This document shows, piece by piece, positions 26,248 to 33,544 of a DNA stretch of 64,000 nucleotides. The notes under the pieces were generated by a model. The model was not told the origin of the DNA and searched no databases. It saw nothing but the letters and a program-made list of their open reading frames with translations. The stretch is from AC-32 sp963763475 (GTDB lineage Bacteria; Actinomycetota; Thermoleophilia; Gaiellales; Gaiellaceae): positions 62,001-126,000 of the forward strand of contig CAVXOR010000004.1 in assembly GCA_963763475.1 (NCBI GenBank), in the 5' to 3' direction. The position numbers and the translations under genes are program-made. Every line of letters begins with the position of its first letter. The stretch's first letter is position 1.

Positions 26248-27942
26248 CTAGCCGAGCCGGTCGCCCGTCACGCGGCGGATCTCGTCCAGCGAGGAGACGC
26301 CCTCGAGGCAGAGCCGCAGGCCGTCCTGGCGCAGCGTGGTCATCCCGCCGCGCACCGCGGCGTCGAAGATCTCGTCGGTCGGTGCGCCCACCAGCCCGCG
26401 GATCTCGCCGGTCACGGGCAGCACTTCGTACAGCGCCACGCGCCCGCGGTACCCCGTCTCGCCGCAGCGTCCGCACCCTTTCGAGCGGTGCAGGTAGACC
26501 TTGCCCTTCTGCTCGAGCTGGCCCATCGCCTCGAGCTCCTCGTCGGTCGGCCAGTAGGCCTCGCGGCAGTCGGTGCAGAGCCGCCGGGCCAGCCGCTGCG
26601 CCACGATGCAGTTGACCGAGCTCGCGAGCAGCCCCGGCTCGACGCCCATGTCCTTCAGTCGCTCGATCGCGCTGGCGGCGTTGTGGGCATGCACGGTGGT
26701 GAGCACGAGGTGGCCGGTCATGCCGGCCTGCATCGCGATCCGTGCCGTTTCCTCGTCGCGGATCTCGCCGACCAGCAGGACGTCGGGATCGGAGCGCAGG
26801 ATCGTCCGCAGCCCCCGCGCGAAGGTGAGGCCGCTCTTGGGCGAGATCTCGATGTGGTTGATCCCGCGGATCTGGTCCTCGACCGGGTCCTCGATCGTCA
26901 TGATCACGTGTCCCGGGTCGTTGAGCAGGTGCAGCGCCGTGTAGAGAGTCGTGGTCTTGCCGGAGCCGGTCGGACCGCACACGACCACGGCCCCGTACGG
27001 CTGGCGGATCGCCTTCTCGAATTCCACGCGCGCCGCGTCCGTCATGCCGAGCTCCGAGAGGTCGGGCTTCGAGACGGCGCGGTGCATGATCCGGAGCACG
27101 ACCTGCTCTCCGTAGGTGGTCGGCATGATCGCGATGCGCAGGTCGAGCGGGTTGCCGTGGAAGCGGATCGACACGCGGCCGTCCTGCGGCGCACGCCGCT
27201 CGGCGATGTCCAGGTTGCCCATGATCTTCAGGCGGCTGACGACGCCGAGCTGCATCTGCTTCGGGATCAGCGCCACCGGCCGCGTCACGCCATCGATCCG
27301 CGCCCGGACGATCATGTCCTCTTCCTGCGGCTCGAAGTGGATGTCGGAGGCGCCGTCCTCGATCGCCTGGGCGAGCGTCGCGTGGACGAGCTTCACCGCC
27401 GGCGTGTCGTCGCTCGACTCGGCAATGTCCTCCCGCTGCGCGATCGGGTCGAACGTGAGCTCGACCGCGTCAGCCGCGCTCTCGACGACCTCGATCTGCG
27501 TCCGGTAGAGCTTCTTGATCGTTCGCTCGAGGTCGGCGGGCTCGGAGACTGCGAGCCGAACGTTGTGCCCGAGCGCCAGGCGCAGGTCGTCGGCGCGCCC
27601 GATGTCGGTCGGGTCGGCCACGGCCACGAGCAGCAGGTCGTCGTTGATGAACCGCACCGGCACGGCCTGGTAGCGGACGGCGAGCTCCTTCGCCAACAGC
27701 ATCGCCGTGGCGAGGTCGAGCTCGGTCTCCGAGAGGTCGATGTACTCCAGCCCGTTCTGGTGGGCCAGCGCCTTGGCGAGATCCTGGGGCGTGACCCACT
27801 CGTGCCCGACGACGATCTCGCCGAGCCGCTTGCCGGTCAGCTGCTGCTCCTCGAACGCCTGCTTGACCTGGTCCACGGTCAGCAGGCCGCGATTGATCAG
27901 CAGCGAGCCGAGATGCTGCCAGGGCAGGTGGGCCGCTTCCAC
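26248..27942 (-). CDS. PilB/GspE-type secretion or pilus assembly ATPase
   Basis: A 564-residue type II/IV assembly ATPase. An N-terminal MshE-like domain (about 1-150; LINRGLLTVDQVKQAFEEQ and LGEIVVG) precedes the hexameric ATPase with Walker A GPTGSGKTT near 322, the Asp box TIEDPVE, Walker B LLVGEIRDEET and the His box. A four-Cys zinc site is formed by LCTDC and GCGRC. It should power pilin polymerisation at the inner membrane, but no pilC, pilM or pilin gene is nearby, so its partners must lie elsewhere. GTG 27942 starts it, divergent from dtd with 30 nt between. Confidence 0.9.
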   Translation of the reverse strand: MEAAHLPWQHLGSLLINRGLLTVDQVKQAFEEQQLTGKRLGEIVVGHEWVTPQDLAKALAHQNGLEYIDLSETELDLATAMLLAKELAVRYQAVPVRFINDDLLLVAVADPTDIGRADDLRLALGHNVRLAVSEPADLERTIKKLYRTQIEVVESAADAVELTFDPIAQREDIAESSDDTPAVKLVHATLAQAIEDGASDIHFEPQEEDMIVRARIDGVTRPVALIPKQMQLGVVSRLKIMGNLDIAERRAPQDGRVSIRFHGNPLDLRIAIMPTTYGEQVVLRIMHRAVSKPDLSELGMTDAARVEFEKAIRQPYGAVVVCGPTGSGKTTTLYTALHLLNDPGHVIMTIEDPVEDQIRGINHIEISPKSGLTFARGLRTILRSDPDVLLVGEIRDEETARIAMQAGMTGHLVLTTVHAHNAASAIERLKDMGVEPGLLASSVNCIVAQRLARRLCTDCREAYWPTDEELEAMGQLEQKGKVYLHRSKGCGRCGETGYRGRVALYEVLPVTGEIRGLVGAPTDEIFDAAVRGGMTTLRQDGLRLCLEGVSSLDEIRRVTGDRLG

Positions 27943-27972
27943 CTCGCTTGTATCGTCATTTTCCGACGCAAC

Positions 27973-28416
27973 ATGAAGGCCGTGGTGCAGCGGGTGACTG
28001 AGGCGCGCGTGCGCGTGCAGGAGGAGCCGGTCGGCGAGATCGGACGGGGCGTCTGCGTGCTGCTCGGCGTGGCTCGCGGCGACGGGCCCGAGGAGGCCAC
28101 CCGGCTGGCCGAAAGGGTGGCGCGGCTGCGGATCTTCGAGGACGAACAGAGCCGCTTCGACCGCTCGCTGCTCGACGTCGGCGGCGAGGCGCTTGTCGTC
28201 TCGCAGTTCACGCTGATCGCCGATACCACACGCGGAAAGGGAAGTAGGCCAGACTTCTCGCAGGCAGCGCCACGCGCGCGGGCCGAACCGCTATACGAGG
28301 CCTTCTGCTCGGCGCTCCGCGAACTCGGCGTGCCGGTCGACACTGGCGCGTTTGGGGAACGCATGGCGGTCGAGCTCGTCAACGACGGGCCCGTCACGAT
28401 CGTGCTCGAGACGTAA
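27973..28416 (+). CDS. dtd: D-aminoacyl-tRNA deacylase
   Basis: A 147-residue DTD enzyme that hydrolyses D-amino acids (and glycine) from mischarged tRNA. The two signature strands are complete: SQFTLIADT near 77-85, followed by GSRPDF, and the Gly-cisPro motif NDGPVTIVLE near 136-145. Length equals the family norm. Its 3' part from base 28280 on is duplicated at 31718-31854 with 33 of 44 residues identical, so the present gene may be a restored chimera after element integration. TGTATCGT at 27949-27956 may be its extended -10. Confidence 0.93.
   Translation: MKAVVQRVTEARVRVQEEPVGEIGRGVCVLLGVARGDGPEEATRLAERVARLRIFEDEQSRFDRSLLDVGGEALVVSQFTLIADTTRGKGSRPDFSQAAPRARAEPLYEAFCSALRELGVPVDTGAFGERMAVELVNDGPVTIVLET
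28280..28292. repeat. putative att-like direct repeat, copy 1 (inside dtd)
   Basis: GGGCCGAACCGCT occurs here and again at 31718-31730. Homology between dtd and its displaced 3' fragment begins exactly with this 13-mer, as expected for the core of a site-specific integration. Confidence 0.5.
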
Positions 28417-28738
28417 ATCGTCGACGCGAGACGAGGCCCCGCCGCCGTAGCGCTGCGGCCAGACAAGCGGCCTCCCGGCCGGCCTCGTCGAGTAGACCGT
28501 CTCATGCGATACGGGAGCGGCGAGGAACTGGAACCGCTCGAGCTGGATTCGGCCTCCGCCGTCCTTCTCGCTGGCGGGGGAAAACCGTTAGGGAAAGGGG
28601 GGCGAGGAACGTCCTGAGGCGGAAGTCTCGGCCCGAAGGCTCAAAGGCGCAGTGAAGGGAGCAACTGGAGCGACAACGGCTCGAAGCAAAACAGCCGCCG
28701 CTTCCGTCAGAGCCGGGGGTAAGCGTCTCGAACCCCTA
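28417..28738. other. non-coding interval after dtd
   Basis: I see no supportable gene. GACGAGGCC (28430-28438) and GGCCTCGTC (28481-28489) form a 9-bp inverted repeat that may help end dtd transcription, though no U-tract follows. The rest is unremarkable in both strands. Confidence 0.5.
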
Positions 28739-28981
28739 CTACGAGGGTTTGGCGAAACGGCGTGTGCGCCTTCGGTAAATCCGCCTGCCCGCGACGTACA
28801 CGATGAGCCAGAGCAGGAACCCCTCGATGAAGAGGAAAGGCTCCGGCGGCGGGGACGAGTTCCAGGGGGTCGGTTCTGGCGCGAACAGCCACACGGACGC
28901 CAATCCGAGCCCGATTCCGATGGCCAGCACGACGACCGTCTCGACAAGAAAGCGGCCCGCCTGGAGCGCGATATTCCGCAT
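28739..28981 (-). CDS. small two-helix membrane protein, unknown
   Basis: An 80-residue protein with two hydrophobic segments (about 11-33 and 49-65) separated by a Pro-rich loop (APEPTPWNSSPPPEP), and a basic C terminus (RRIYRRRTRRFAK) that should face the cytoplasm. I do not recognise a family. The hydrophobic pattern and positive-inside tail argue that it is a real gene in this otherwise sparse stretch. It lies inside the interval bounded by the two dtd-derived repeats and may be element cargo. Confidence 0.5.
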   Translation of the reverse strand: MRNIALQAGRFLVETVVVLAIGIGLGLASVWLFAPEPTPWNSSPPPEPFLFIEGFLLWLIVYVAGRRIYRRRTRRFAKPS

Positions 28982-29000
28982 CGCTCGGATTTCGCCCTGT

Positions 29001-29207
29001 CTATGGGCGCCTGAGCGTGACTACGGGCGGGGTGGAGTGATTCTCGTCGAGTTCGTCCACGATCCACAACTCGTCGTTCCAGGTGATCTCGGTGCCCTCG
29101 ATGAGGGGGTCGTCGAACTGATGGATCCCGGCACCGTTCAAGCGCTGGTGGGCGCCGGCACCGCCCAAGCTCGCCTCGGATCGGATCATCACCGCGTAAT
29201 AACCCAT
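29001..29207 (-). CDS. small protein of unknown function
   Basis: A 68-residue protein from ATG 29207; the frame is open further upstream but that part looks non-coding. The C-terminal part (GTEITWNDELWIVDELDENHSTPPVVTLRRP, too long to be a motif; note the beta-hairpin-like spacing) resembles in layout the small protein encoded on the other strand at 29497: a G-x-x-I/V turn, a hydrophobic strand, an acidic stretch, then a final strand. I treat them as possible distant relatives. Function is unknown. Confidence 0.4.
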   Translation of the reverse strand: MGYYAVMIRSEASLGGAGAHQRLNGAGIHQFDDPLIEGTEITWNDELWIVDELDENHSTPPVVTLRRP

Positions 29208-29496
29208 CCGTCGCGGTATATCCGCTCGCACGTTCGGTTGAACCGGTGTCCCTCTCCTCGTCGGCCGCTGCGATGCGACACCTACTAACGGAAATGGGGC
29301 GAGAGCGACCGCGGGGTTCAGGGGCATCCGAGAGAGGGGATGGCGGCCGCTCTCGCCCGGAACTGGCGAGTCTTGCCCATCCCCACCGACCGGGTCAACG
29401 GACTCCGCGTTGGTCATTCTCAACGCCGACCCGGCTCGAAGTCAGCGGTATGCTCGACACCCGGCCGTCCGGCCCCACGGAAACGGAGGGATGAGG

Positions 29497-30006
29497 ATGG
29501 CTTTTGTCTTTCGACTCGAGACCGCTGACGGCGCGCCGGCCGAACCGCCGACTCTCAACACGGCGGTTCCGAACTGGTCCGAAGGTGACTGCGTGCCCCT
29601 CGGTAAGCGGACGCTGCGCGTGATCGGCAAGCGCGACGACGACGCCGACCAGGCGCCTATCCTGGTCGTTGAGGACGTGGCCAGCAGCCAGGCGAGAGAC
29701 GCCGGAGATGCTTGGCACCATTCGCAACTCGTACGCACCCAGGGCAGCCTACCCAGGCTGCTCTGGGTGCCTTTTGGGCCTTTGGGCTGGTTGACTTCTG
29801 GCTTGCAACGGCTGATGATGTCCGCGCGCGCATCGGCGCCGCAGGGGCGATGGGGAGTGCCCCGTAACTGCGGCAAGTACTCCTTGAGCGGCGACGATGC
29901 GCGTCCAAGCGCCTGGTGCTGGTCGTTGAGGACATGGCCGAACGAGCCACTAGCGCCGCAGCCTCAGAGTCCGTCGGTTGGGCGAGGGCCGGGTCGCGCA
30001 GCATAA
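29497..30006 (+). CDS. small strand-rich protein, probably extended by loss of its stop
   Basis: From ATG 29497 (GGAGGG 7-12 nt upstream) the first 64 residues look like a compact protein: MAFVFRLETADG, a PNWSEGD turn, TLRVIGKRDDDAD and ILVVEDVA. The frame then runs on for about 100 residues of Pro/Ser/Trp-rich sequence with no protein-like pattern, passing straight through a strong terminator hairpin at 29736-29769. I infer that the native gene ended near 29690-29735 and lost its stop. A decayed copy of its last strand appears at 29913. Function unknown. Confidence 0.45.
   Translation: MAFVFRLETADGAPAEPPTLNTAVPNWSEGDCVPLGKRTLRVIGKRDDDADQAPILVVEDVASSQARDAGDAWHHSQLVRTQGSLPRLLWVPFGPLGWLTSGLQRLMMSARASAPQGRWGVPRNCGKYSLSGDDARPSAWCWSLRTWPNEPLAPQPQSPSVGRGPGRAA
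29736..29769 (+). terminator. strong hairpin terminator
   Basis: CACCCAG (29736-29742) pairs with CTGGGTG (29763-29769) and GCAGCC (29744-29749) with GGCTGC (29756-29761), joined by a G-U pair, with a 6-nt loop. CCTTTTGGG follows, a short U-run. It lies inside the extended reading frame above, so the native gene should have ended before it. Confidence 0.6.
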
Positions 30007-30068
30007 AAGCGCATCCCGCTGGCTACAGCACCACCACGTCCGACCTCCTCCGCGACCTCATCCCATAG
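29913..30068 (+). pseudogene. decayed copy of the small strand-rich protein
   Basis: In this frame LVLVVEDMAERA opens a 51-residue stretch ending in SDLLRDLIP and a stop. Its first 9 residues match the last strand of the protein at 29497 (ILVVEDVAS). Just upstream, in a different frame, GDDAR resembles the acidic turn before that strand, so a frameshift has split this copy. It has no start codon of its own that I would trust. Confidence 0.35.
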
Positions 30069-30142
30069 CTCACGGACTGTGGCGCGGCGTGGCCGCCGGC
30101 CGAAGTCTCCTACGGGCTAGCTGGCCAAAGGTCGTGCGGTGT

Positions 30143-30372
30143 CCCCGCGCTTGCGGGGCGCAAGTTAAATGACCGGGGCCTTGACTACGCGAGGGTGGTC
30201 GGTGCTGCGGTGCTGACCATCCCTTAGATATGAGCCGGGGCTAAGCGCCCAGGCAACTGCGGCTCTGCCCAGCGTCTCCGGACTTGGCGGAGAGCGTTCC
30301 GGTGCCCCGGCTCGTCTTCCCTTCTAGCCCCTGGGGCGGATGGAGGCAATGACCCAGGAGGGTTAAGCCTCC
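30143..30372. other. hairpin-rich non-coding stretch, possible structured RNA
   Basis: Four compact inverted repeats occur in 230 nt: CCCCGC/GCGGGG (30143-30158, GCTT loop), GGGTGGTC/GACCATCC (30193-30222, one G-U pair), TCTCCG/CGGAGA (30275-30293) and GGAGG/CCTCC (30357-30372). No reading frame here looks protein-like. The stretch could encode a structured RNA or be decayed element DNA; I cannot match it to tmRNA, RNase P RNA, SRP RNA or a tRNA. Confidence 0.3.
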
Positions 30373-30375
30373 CGC

Positions 30376-30699
30376 TCACGATAAGGCCGCGGCGTCCAGG
30401 GGTTTCTCGATTTCACCATGACGACGTGCTGAGGAACTTAGGTAAATCTGCATCGAGGCACCGGCGTCCGCGCGCGCACAGTCGGTCGGCTCCGTTAGGA
30501 GCGCGATCGTCCTCCGCACCTCGTTCAGATGTGCGTCGTCGACCGCCTCGGCGGCGAGGAAGTGCTCGAGCACCCGCGCGAGCGCTTCACAAGCCGCCTG
30601 GGGGAGTACATCGCGCTGGTCGAACGCCCGTCTGATCTCCTCGTGCCAACTGTCGGCATACGCGCAATCGAAGCTTGTGTTGGCGGCCGGATGATCCAT
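30376..30699 (-). CDS. hypothetical small protein
   Basis: A 107-residue protein from ATG 30699 (GTG 30717 is an alternative). The middle is amphipathic and helical (SWHEEIRRAFDQRDVLPQA, then ACEALARVLEHFLAAEAVDD and HLNEVRRTIALL), which looks like a real fold and not random G+C-rich translation. No family is recognised. It sits in the element-like interval, on the same strand as the phage remnants, and may be element cargo. Confidence 0.4.
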   Translation of the reverse strand: MDHPAANTSFDCAYADSWHEEIRRAFDQRDVLPQAACEALARVLEHFLAAEAVDDAHLNEVRRTIALLTEPTDCARADAGASMQIYLSSSARRHGEIEKPLDAAALS

Positions 30700-30709
30700 C
30701 ACCCCGATA

Positions 30710-30838
30710 GTGGTCACTGCACCTGCTCCCGGCGTCGGTACTCGGCCAGAGGTCGTGCACCAGGCTTACTACTGGTCGCCGGACGCCGAGTTGCTGAGGA
30801 GCATCCTGTCGCAGACCCTCAACCGCGACGGACGCTGA
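30710..30838 (+). CDS. very short possible ORF, divergent from 30699
   Basis: A 42-codon frame from GTG 30710 encoding VHQAYYWSPDAELLRSIL and ending in LNRDGR. The sequence has the character of a protein C terminus, so it may be the tail of a decayed gene. There is no clear Shine-Dalgarno. I report it only as a weak possibility. Confidence 0.2.
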   Translation: MVTAPAPGVGTRPEVVHQAYYWSPDAELLRSILSQTLNRDGR

Positions 30839-30856
30839 TCCGGTAGTCAGGACGAG

Positions 30857-31320
30857 ACCGCCCTCAGCTTGGCCGCCTGCGAGGGCGTGACCACCGGCAT
30901 CACTTCTGTTTCCGACGATCGCGGCTACCTTGACGGCAAGAGTGCGGCCAAGGCCAGGGTGCCGCGTCTTTAAGGCCCCGGACGCAGCCGCTCGCGTGTG
31001 CCTCGAGTTGCCCTCCCGGCGCACAGCCTTGGCCGCCGCAGTATCCGGGACACCTCACCTGCCCGCCCGCAGCCTCGCCGCCGGCCAGGGCGTGACCACC
31101 GCCATCACTTCTGCTTCCGGCGATCGCCGCTACCTTGATTGGCCTGCGGCCAGGGCCAGGTCGTGGCGTCTCTGGTCTGATGCCATCCGCGTGTGTGCGG
31201 GAGCCCCTCTCCCCGTGAAGCACACAGCCCTGGCCGTCGCATTCTTCACAGTCGGAGACTCCGGCAGTCGTCACCGCACGGCCCTCAGCTTCGCGGCCGG
31301 CGAGGGCGTGAGCACAGCGG
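30857..31320. repeat. degenerate ~205-bp tandem direct repeat (two units and a partial third)
   Basis: The block GAGGGCGTGA and its surroundings recurs at 30881, 31086 (as CAGGGCGTGA) and 31302. Units one and two (about 30857-31061 and 31062-31277) share many stretches, for example CACTTCTG followed by TTCCG and CGATCG, and GGCCAGGG. The third, partial unit is the 3' end of the terminase-like gene read on the minus strand (VLTPSPAAKLRAVR). The repeats therefore look like old duplications of that gene's 3' end. Confidence 0.65.
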
Positions 31321-31547
31321 AGGGTTCGGGGCCGCGGTGGCGCTTGCGGACGGCGGCGCCGAGGCGGTCACAGAGCAGGTCGGCCTCGCGCAGCATCTTC
31401 ATCAGCGGGTGCTCGATGAGCTGGCCGGTGCTCCCGGTCATCAGGAGCGGGGCACCCTCGGCCTGCCATCGCATCGCGGATGCCGTTTCGGCGCTCGACG
31501 GCCTCTTGGTAGGCGCTCTCGGCCTCGCTGAAAAAATTGCTGCTCAC
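31271..31547 (-). pseudogene. phage small-terminase-like gene, frameshifted
   Basis: From GTG 31547 the minus strand reads SSNFFSEAESAYQEAVERRNGI; a frameshift between about 31475 and 31531 then leads into MRWQAEGAPLLMTGSTGQ, EHPLMKMLREADLLCDRLG and PSAVL, ending at 31271. GxxGQ-x-EHPLxxxLREA followed by a short basic tail is typical of small terminase subunits of actinobacteriophages (P27/Terminase_4 type). The GTG overlaps the stop of the upstream HNH fragment as GTGA, the order seen in phage packaging modules. No large terminase follows. Confidence 0.55.
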
Positions 31548-31717
31548 AAAACCGAGAATGGCAAACTTTCGCGTTTCGAGGTATGTCGGGGTAGATCTTT
31601 CGAAGCGCCCCGTCGACCCTCCGTGCCCCTACCCCGCGACGAGTTACAGCTCTTGCAGAGGGTGCGAAGGTTTCGGAGTTCACTCGTCCCGCCTCGAGAG
31701 AGTGGAACGATGTGATT
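31544..31717 (-). pseudogene. HNH endonuclease, C-terminal fragment
   Basis: On the minus strand the frame reads NHIVPLSRGGTSELRNLRTL then CKSCN before a stop at 31544. This is the second half of an HNH nuclease: the H-I-V-P-L-S-x-G-G strand-loop, the N-L-x-x-L helix and the CxxCN zinc ligands. The N-terminal half, with the first CxxC, is missing: the match stops at 31717, exactly where the dtd-derived fragment begins. HNH nucleases commonly precede the small terminase in phages. Confidence 0.6.
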
Positions 31718-31730
31718 GGGCCGAACCGCT
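31718..31730. repeat. putative att-like direct repeat, copy 2
   Basis: GGGCCGAACCGCT, identical to 28280-28292. To its left is the truncated HNH fragment, to its right the displaced 3' end of a dtd gene. It therefore marks the right-hand junction of the inserted segment. Confidence 0.5.
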
Positions 31731-31854
31731 CTATGAAGCCTTCTGCGAGGCCCTGCGAGAGTTAGGCATTCGCGTCGCTACCGGGCGCTTCGGGGCCTAC
31801 ATGAGCGTAGAGATCGAAAACGACGGGCCGGTGACCATCGTGCTCGAGGTCTAG
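31718..31854 (+). pseudogene. displaced 3' fragment of dtd
   Basis: The last 45 codons encode AEPLYEAFCEALRELGI and end in NDGPVTIVLEV, matching the C-terminal 44 residues of the intact Dtd at 33 of 44 positions. The catalytic half with SQFTL is absent, so it cannot be active. The frame is open upstream to 31537, but that part is antisense to the HNH fragment and not Dtd-like. Homology starts at the shared 13-mer, so I read this as the original chromosomal dtd end separated by an insertion. Confidence 0.7.
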
Positions 31855-32302
31855 CCTCTTCGAGCTGGGCCCGGTGGCGGAGGCAGCACGCCAGGGCCGG
31901 AGAGGGGACTCGGCCCGTGGCGGCGTACTGGGACTTGAGGGCGCGCCCCTCGCCTCCGCAGCACCGGGCTCGGTCAATTCTAGGCGACCGCCTGGGCCGC
32001 CGCCGCTATCCGAGACGGGGCGGGAGCGCACGCGCCAGGTTTTTCCCTGATTCACAGTGGAAAGAAGGCCGGGCAGCGGCAGGGGTCTGACGGCCAAGGA
32101 GCCGGACGTGCGGGGGACGCAACCGGCTCCCTCTGCCGCTTCGCCGGCATCGGTGTGTCCAGGGCCCGCAGGTTCGAGCGAGCTTGCGCATCTACGGAGC
32201 AGGGAGTCGGGCACGGGGACCCCTCTCCGGGATGACAGCGCCCGACTCCCGCCGATCTCCTCGACGACGTTCCGGTCACGGTCGTCTTGTACGCTCGCGG
32301 GC
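31855..32302. other. non-coding interval between the dtd fragment and the VOC gene
   Basis: Open frames exist on both strands but none shows protein-like composition, a family motif or a plausible ribosome-binding site. I see no RNA gene or clear repeat. TACGCT at 32290-32295, 7 nt before the next GTG, may be the -10 of the VOC gene. Confidence 0.5.
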
Positions 32303-32692
32303 GTGCCCGAGCTGAACGCAATCGGAATCGCCGTCTCGGACATGGCGTCCTCGATCCGCTTCTACCGCCTGGTCGGCCTCGACGTGCCGGAGACGCCGGA
32401 CGAGGGCCACGTCGATGCGTTCCTGCCGAACGGCGTCCGCTTCATGCTCGACTCCGAAGAGGTGATGCGGAGCTTCCGTGAGGAGTGGACCCGGCAGACG
32501 GGCAACCAGCTCGGACTGGCGCTCGAGTGCGCGAGCCCGGCGGAGGTGGACGAGACCTACGCCAGGGTCACCGACGCCGGCTTCCGCGGCGAGAAGGAGC
32601 CGTGGGATGCCTTCTGGGGCCAGCGCTACGCGATGCTGCTCGACCCGGACGGCGTCGAGATCAGCCTCTACGCGGCGCTAGAGACCGCATAG
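32303..32692 (+). CDS. VOC-superfamily (glyoxalase-like) protein
   Basis: A 129-residue protein with two beta-alpha-beta-beta-beta modules: ELNAIGIAVSDMASSIRFYR opens the first and LGLALECASPAEVDETYARV the second, closing with MLLDPDGVEISLYA. The terminal Glu in EISLY is a usual metal ligand. The His expected at the first strand is replaced (ELNAIGIAV), so metal binding may differ from glyoxalase I. Relatives include antibiotic-binding proteins and dioxygenases; its own role is unknown. GTG 32303 is the start; its 3' end overlaps the convergent hydrolase by 15 nt. Confidence 0.75.
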   Translation: MPELNAIGIAVSDMASSIRFYRLVGLDVPETPDEGHVDAFLPNGVRFMLDSEEVMRSFREEWTRQTGNQLGLALECASPAEVDETYARVTDAGFRGEKEPWDAFWGQRYAMLLDPDGVEISLYAALETA

Positions 32693-33544
32693 CCAGTCCA
32701 CGAGCGTGCGCTCGTACTCGGGCGCGAAGCTCCCGTCCGGGAGCGTCAGGTCGTGCTCGGCGCCCGGGATCACGACCAGCTCGACGTCGTCGCCGCGGGC
32801 CTCCCGCCAGGCCTGGACGCTCGCCTCGACGGGCGCCCACGAGTCGCGCTCGCCGTAGAAAGAGAGCGTCGGCACGCGGACCCGCTCAAAGGTCGGCCGC
32901 GGGTCGTAGTCCATCTCCTCGATCCAGAGCTGCAGCCCTTCTTCGTCCAACAGCGTCGGAGGCAGCCAGAGCTGGCCGGCCCAGGGTTCGTCGATGGCCG
33001 CCAGGAGGTCGGCGCCGAGCTGCTCGTCGGGCTCCGGCGCGACCTCGTGGACCCAGTGCTCGAAGCTGCGGCGGAGGTCGAGCGCTCGTTCGACCACGTC
33101 GTCGCCGTAGCCGGCGAGCCGCAGTTGCCGCTCGACCGCAACCATCATCTGCTCCGCCGGAGTGACGCCGATCGACGCGACGAGCACCAGGAACGCGACC
33201 TCCTCGGAGCGCGCTGCGGCGATCGGCGCGATCCAACCGCCCTGGCTGAACCCCCAGAGGCCGACCTGCTCGGCATCGATTGCGCGGAGCACGGCGAGTG
33301 CGTCATCGGCCTGGAGGTCGAAGCGCCCGCGGGTCGCGTCGCCGGTCGACTCGCCCTCCCCGCGGCGGTCGAAGGTCACGACACCGAAGCCCTGCGAGGG
33401 CAGCAGCTCGTGCAGGTGGAGCAGTGAGGGCGAGTCGCGCGTGCCCTCGCCGGCGCCGTGCAACGCCACGAGCGCGGTGGGGCCGCCTGGCGAGTAGCTC
33501 GCTGCGAGCGAGAAGCCGTCGCGCTCGATTCGGAGCTCGTCCAT
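32678..33544 (-). CDS. alpha/beta hydrolase
   Basis: A 288-residue serine hydrolase. VALHGAGEGTRDS is the oxyanion segment, GFSQGGW the nucleophile elbow (Ser about residue 120), and GAEHDLTLPDG carries the catalytic His near 264; an acidic partner is likely in GERDSWAP. The helical cap is about residues 135-215. It resembles dienelactone-hydrolase/acyl-peptidase-like esterases, but the substrate is not inferable. Its ATG overlaps the stop of the helicase gene by one base (TGATG on the minus strand), so the two are cotranscribed. Confidence 0.85.
   Translation of the reverse strand: MDELRIERDGFSLAASYSPGGPTALVALHGAGEGTRDSPSLLHLHELLPSQGFGVVTFDRRGEGESTGDATRGRFDLQADDALAVLRAIDAEQVGLWGFSQGGWIAPIAAARSEEVAFLVLVASIGVTPAEQMMVAVERQLRLAGYGDDVVERALDLRRSFEHWVHEVAPEPDEQLGADLLAAIDEPWAGQLWLPPTLLDEEGLQLWIEEMDYDPRPTFERVRVPTLSFYGERDSWAPVEASVQAWREARGDDVELVVIPGAEHDLTLPDGSFAPEYERTLVDWLCGL

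Noticed and set aside
26197..27972. Long plus-strand open frame upstream of dtd, in frame with it
   Set aside because: It is antisense to the PilB-type gene and has no protein-like pattern. Dtd homology begins exactly at ATG 27973.
30138..30162. GTGTCCCCGCGCTTGCGGGG resembles a type I-E CRISPR repeat
   Set aside because: Only one copy is present, with no second repeat or spacer-length periodicity and no cas genes. It is better described as a hairpin.
30587..31024. Minus-strand frame with repeated KVAAI-x-G-x-RSD-x-GGHALAGG segments
   Set aside because: The same peptide recurs because the DNA is a tandem repeat derived from the terminase 3' end in another frame; not a gene.
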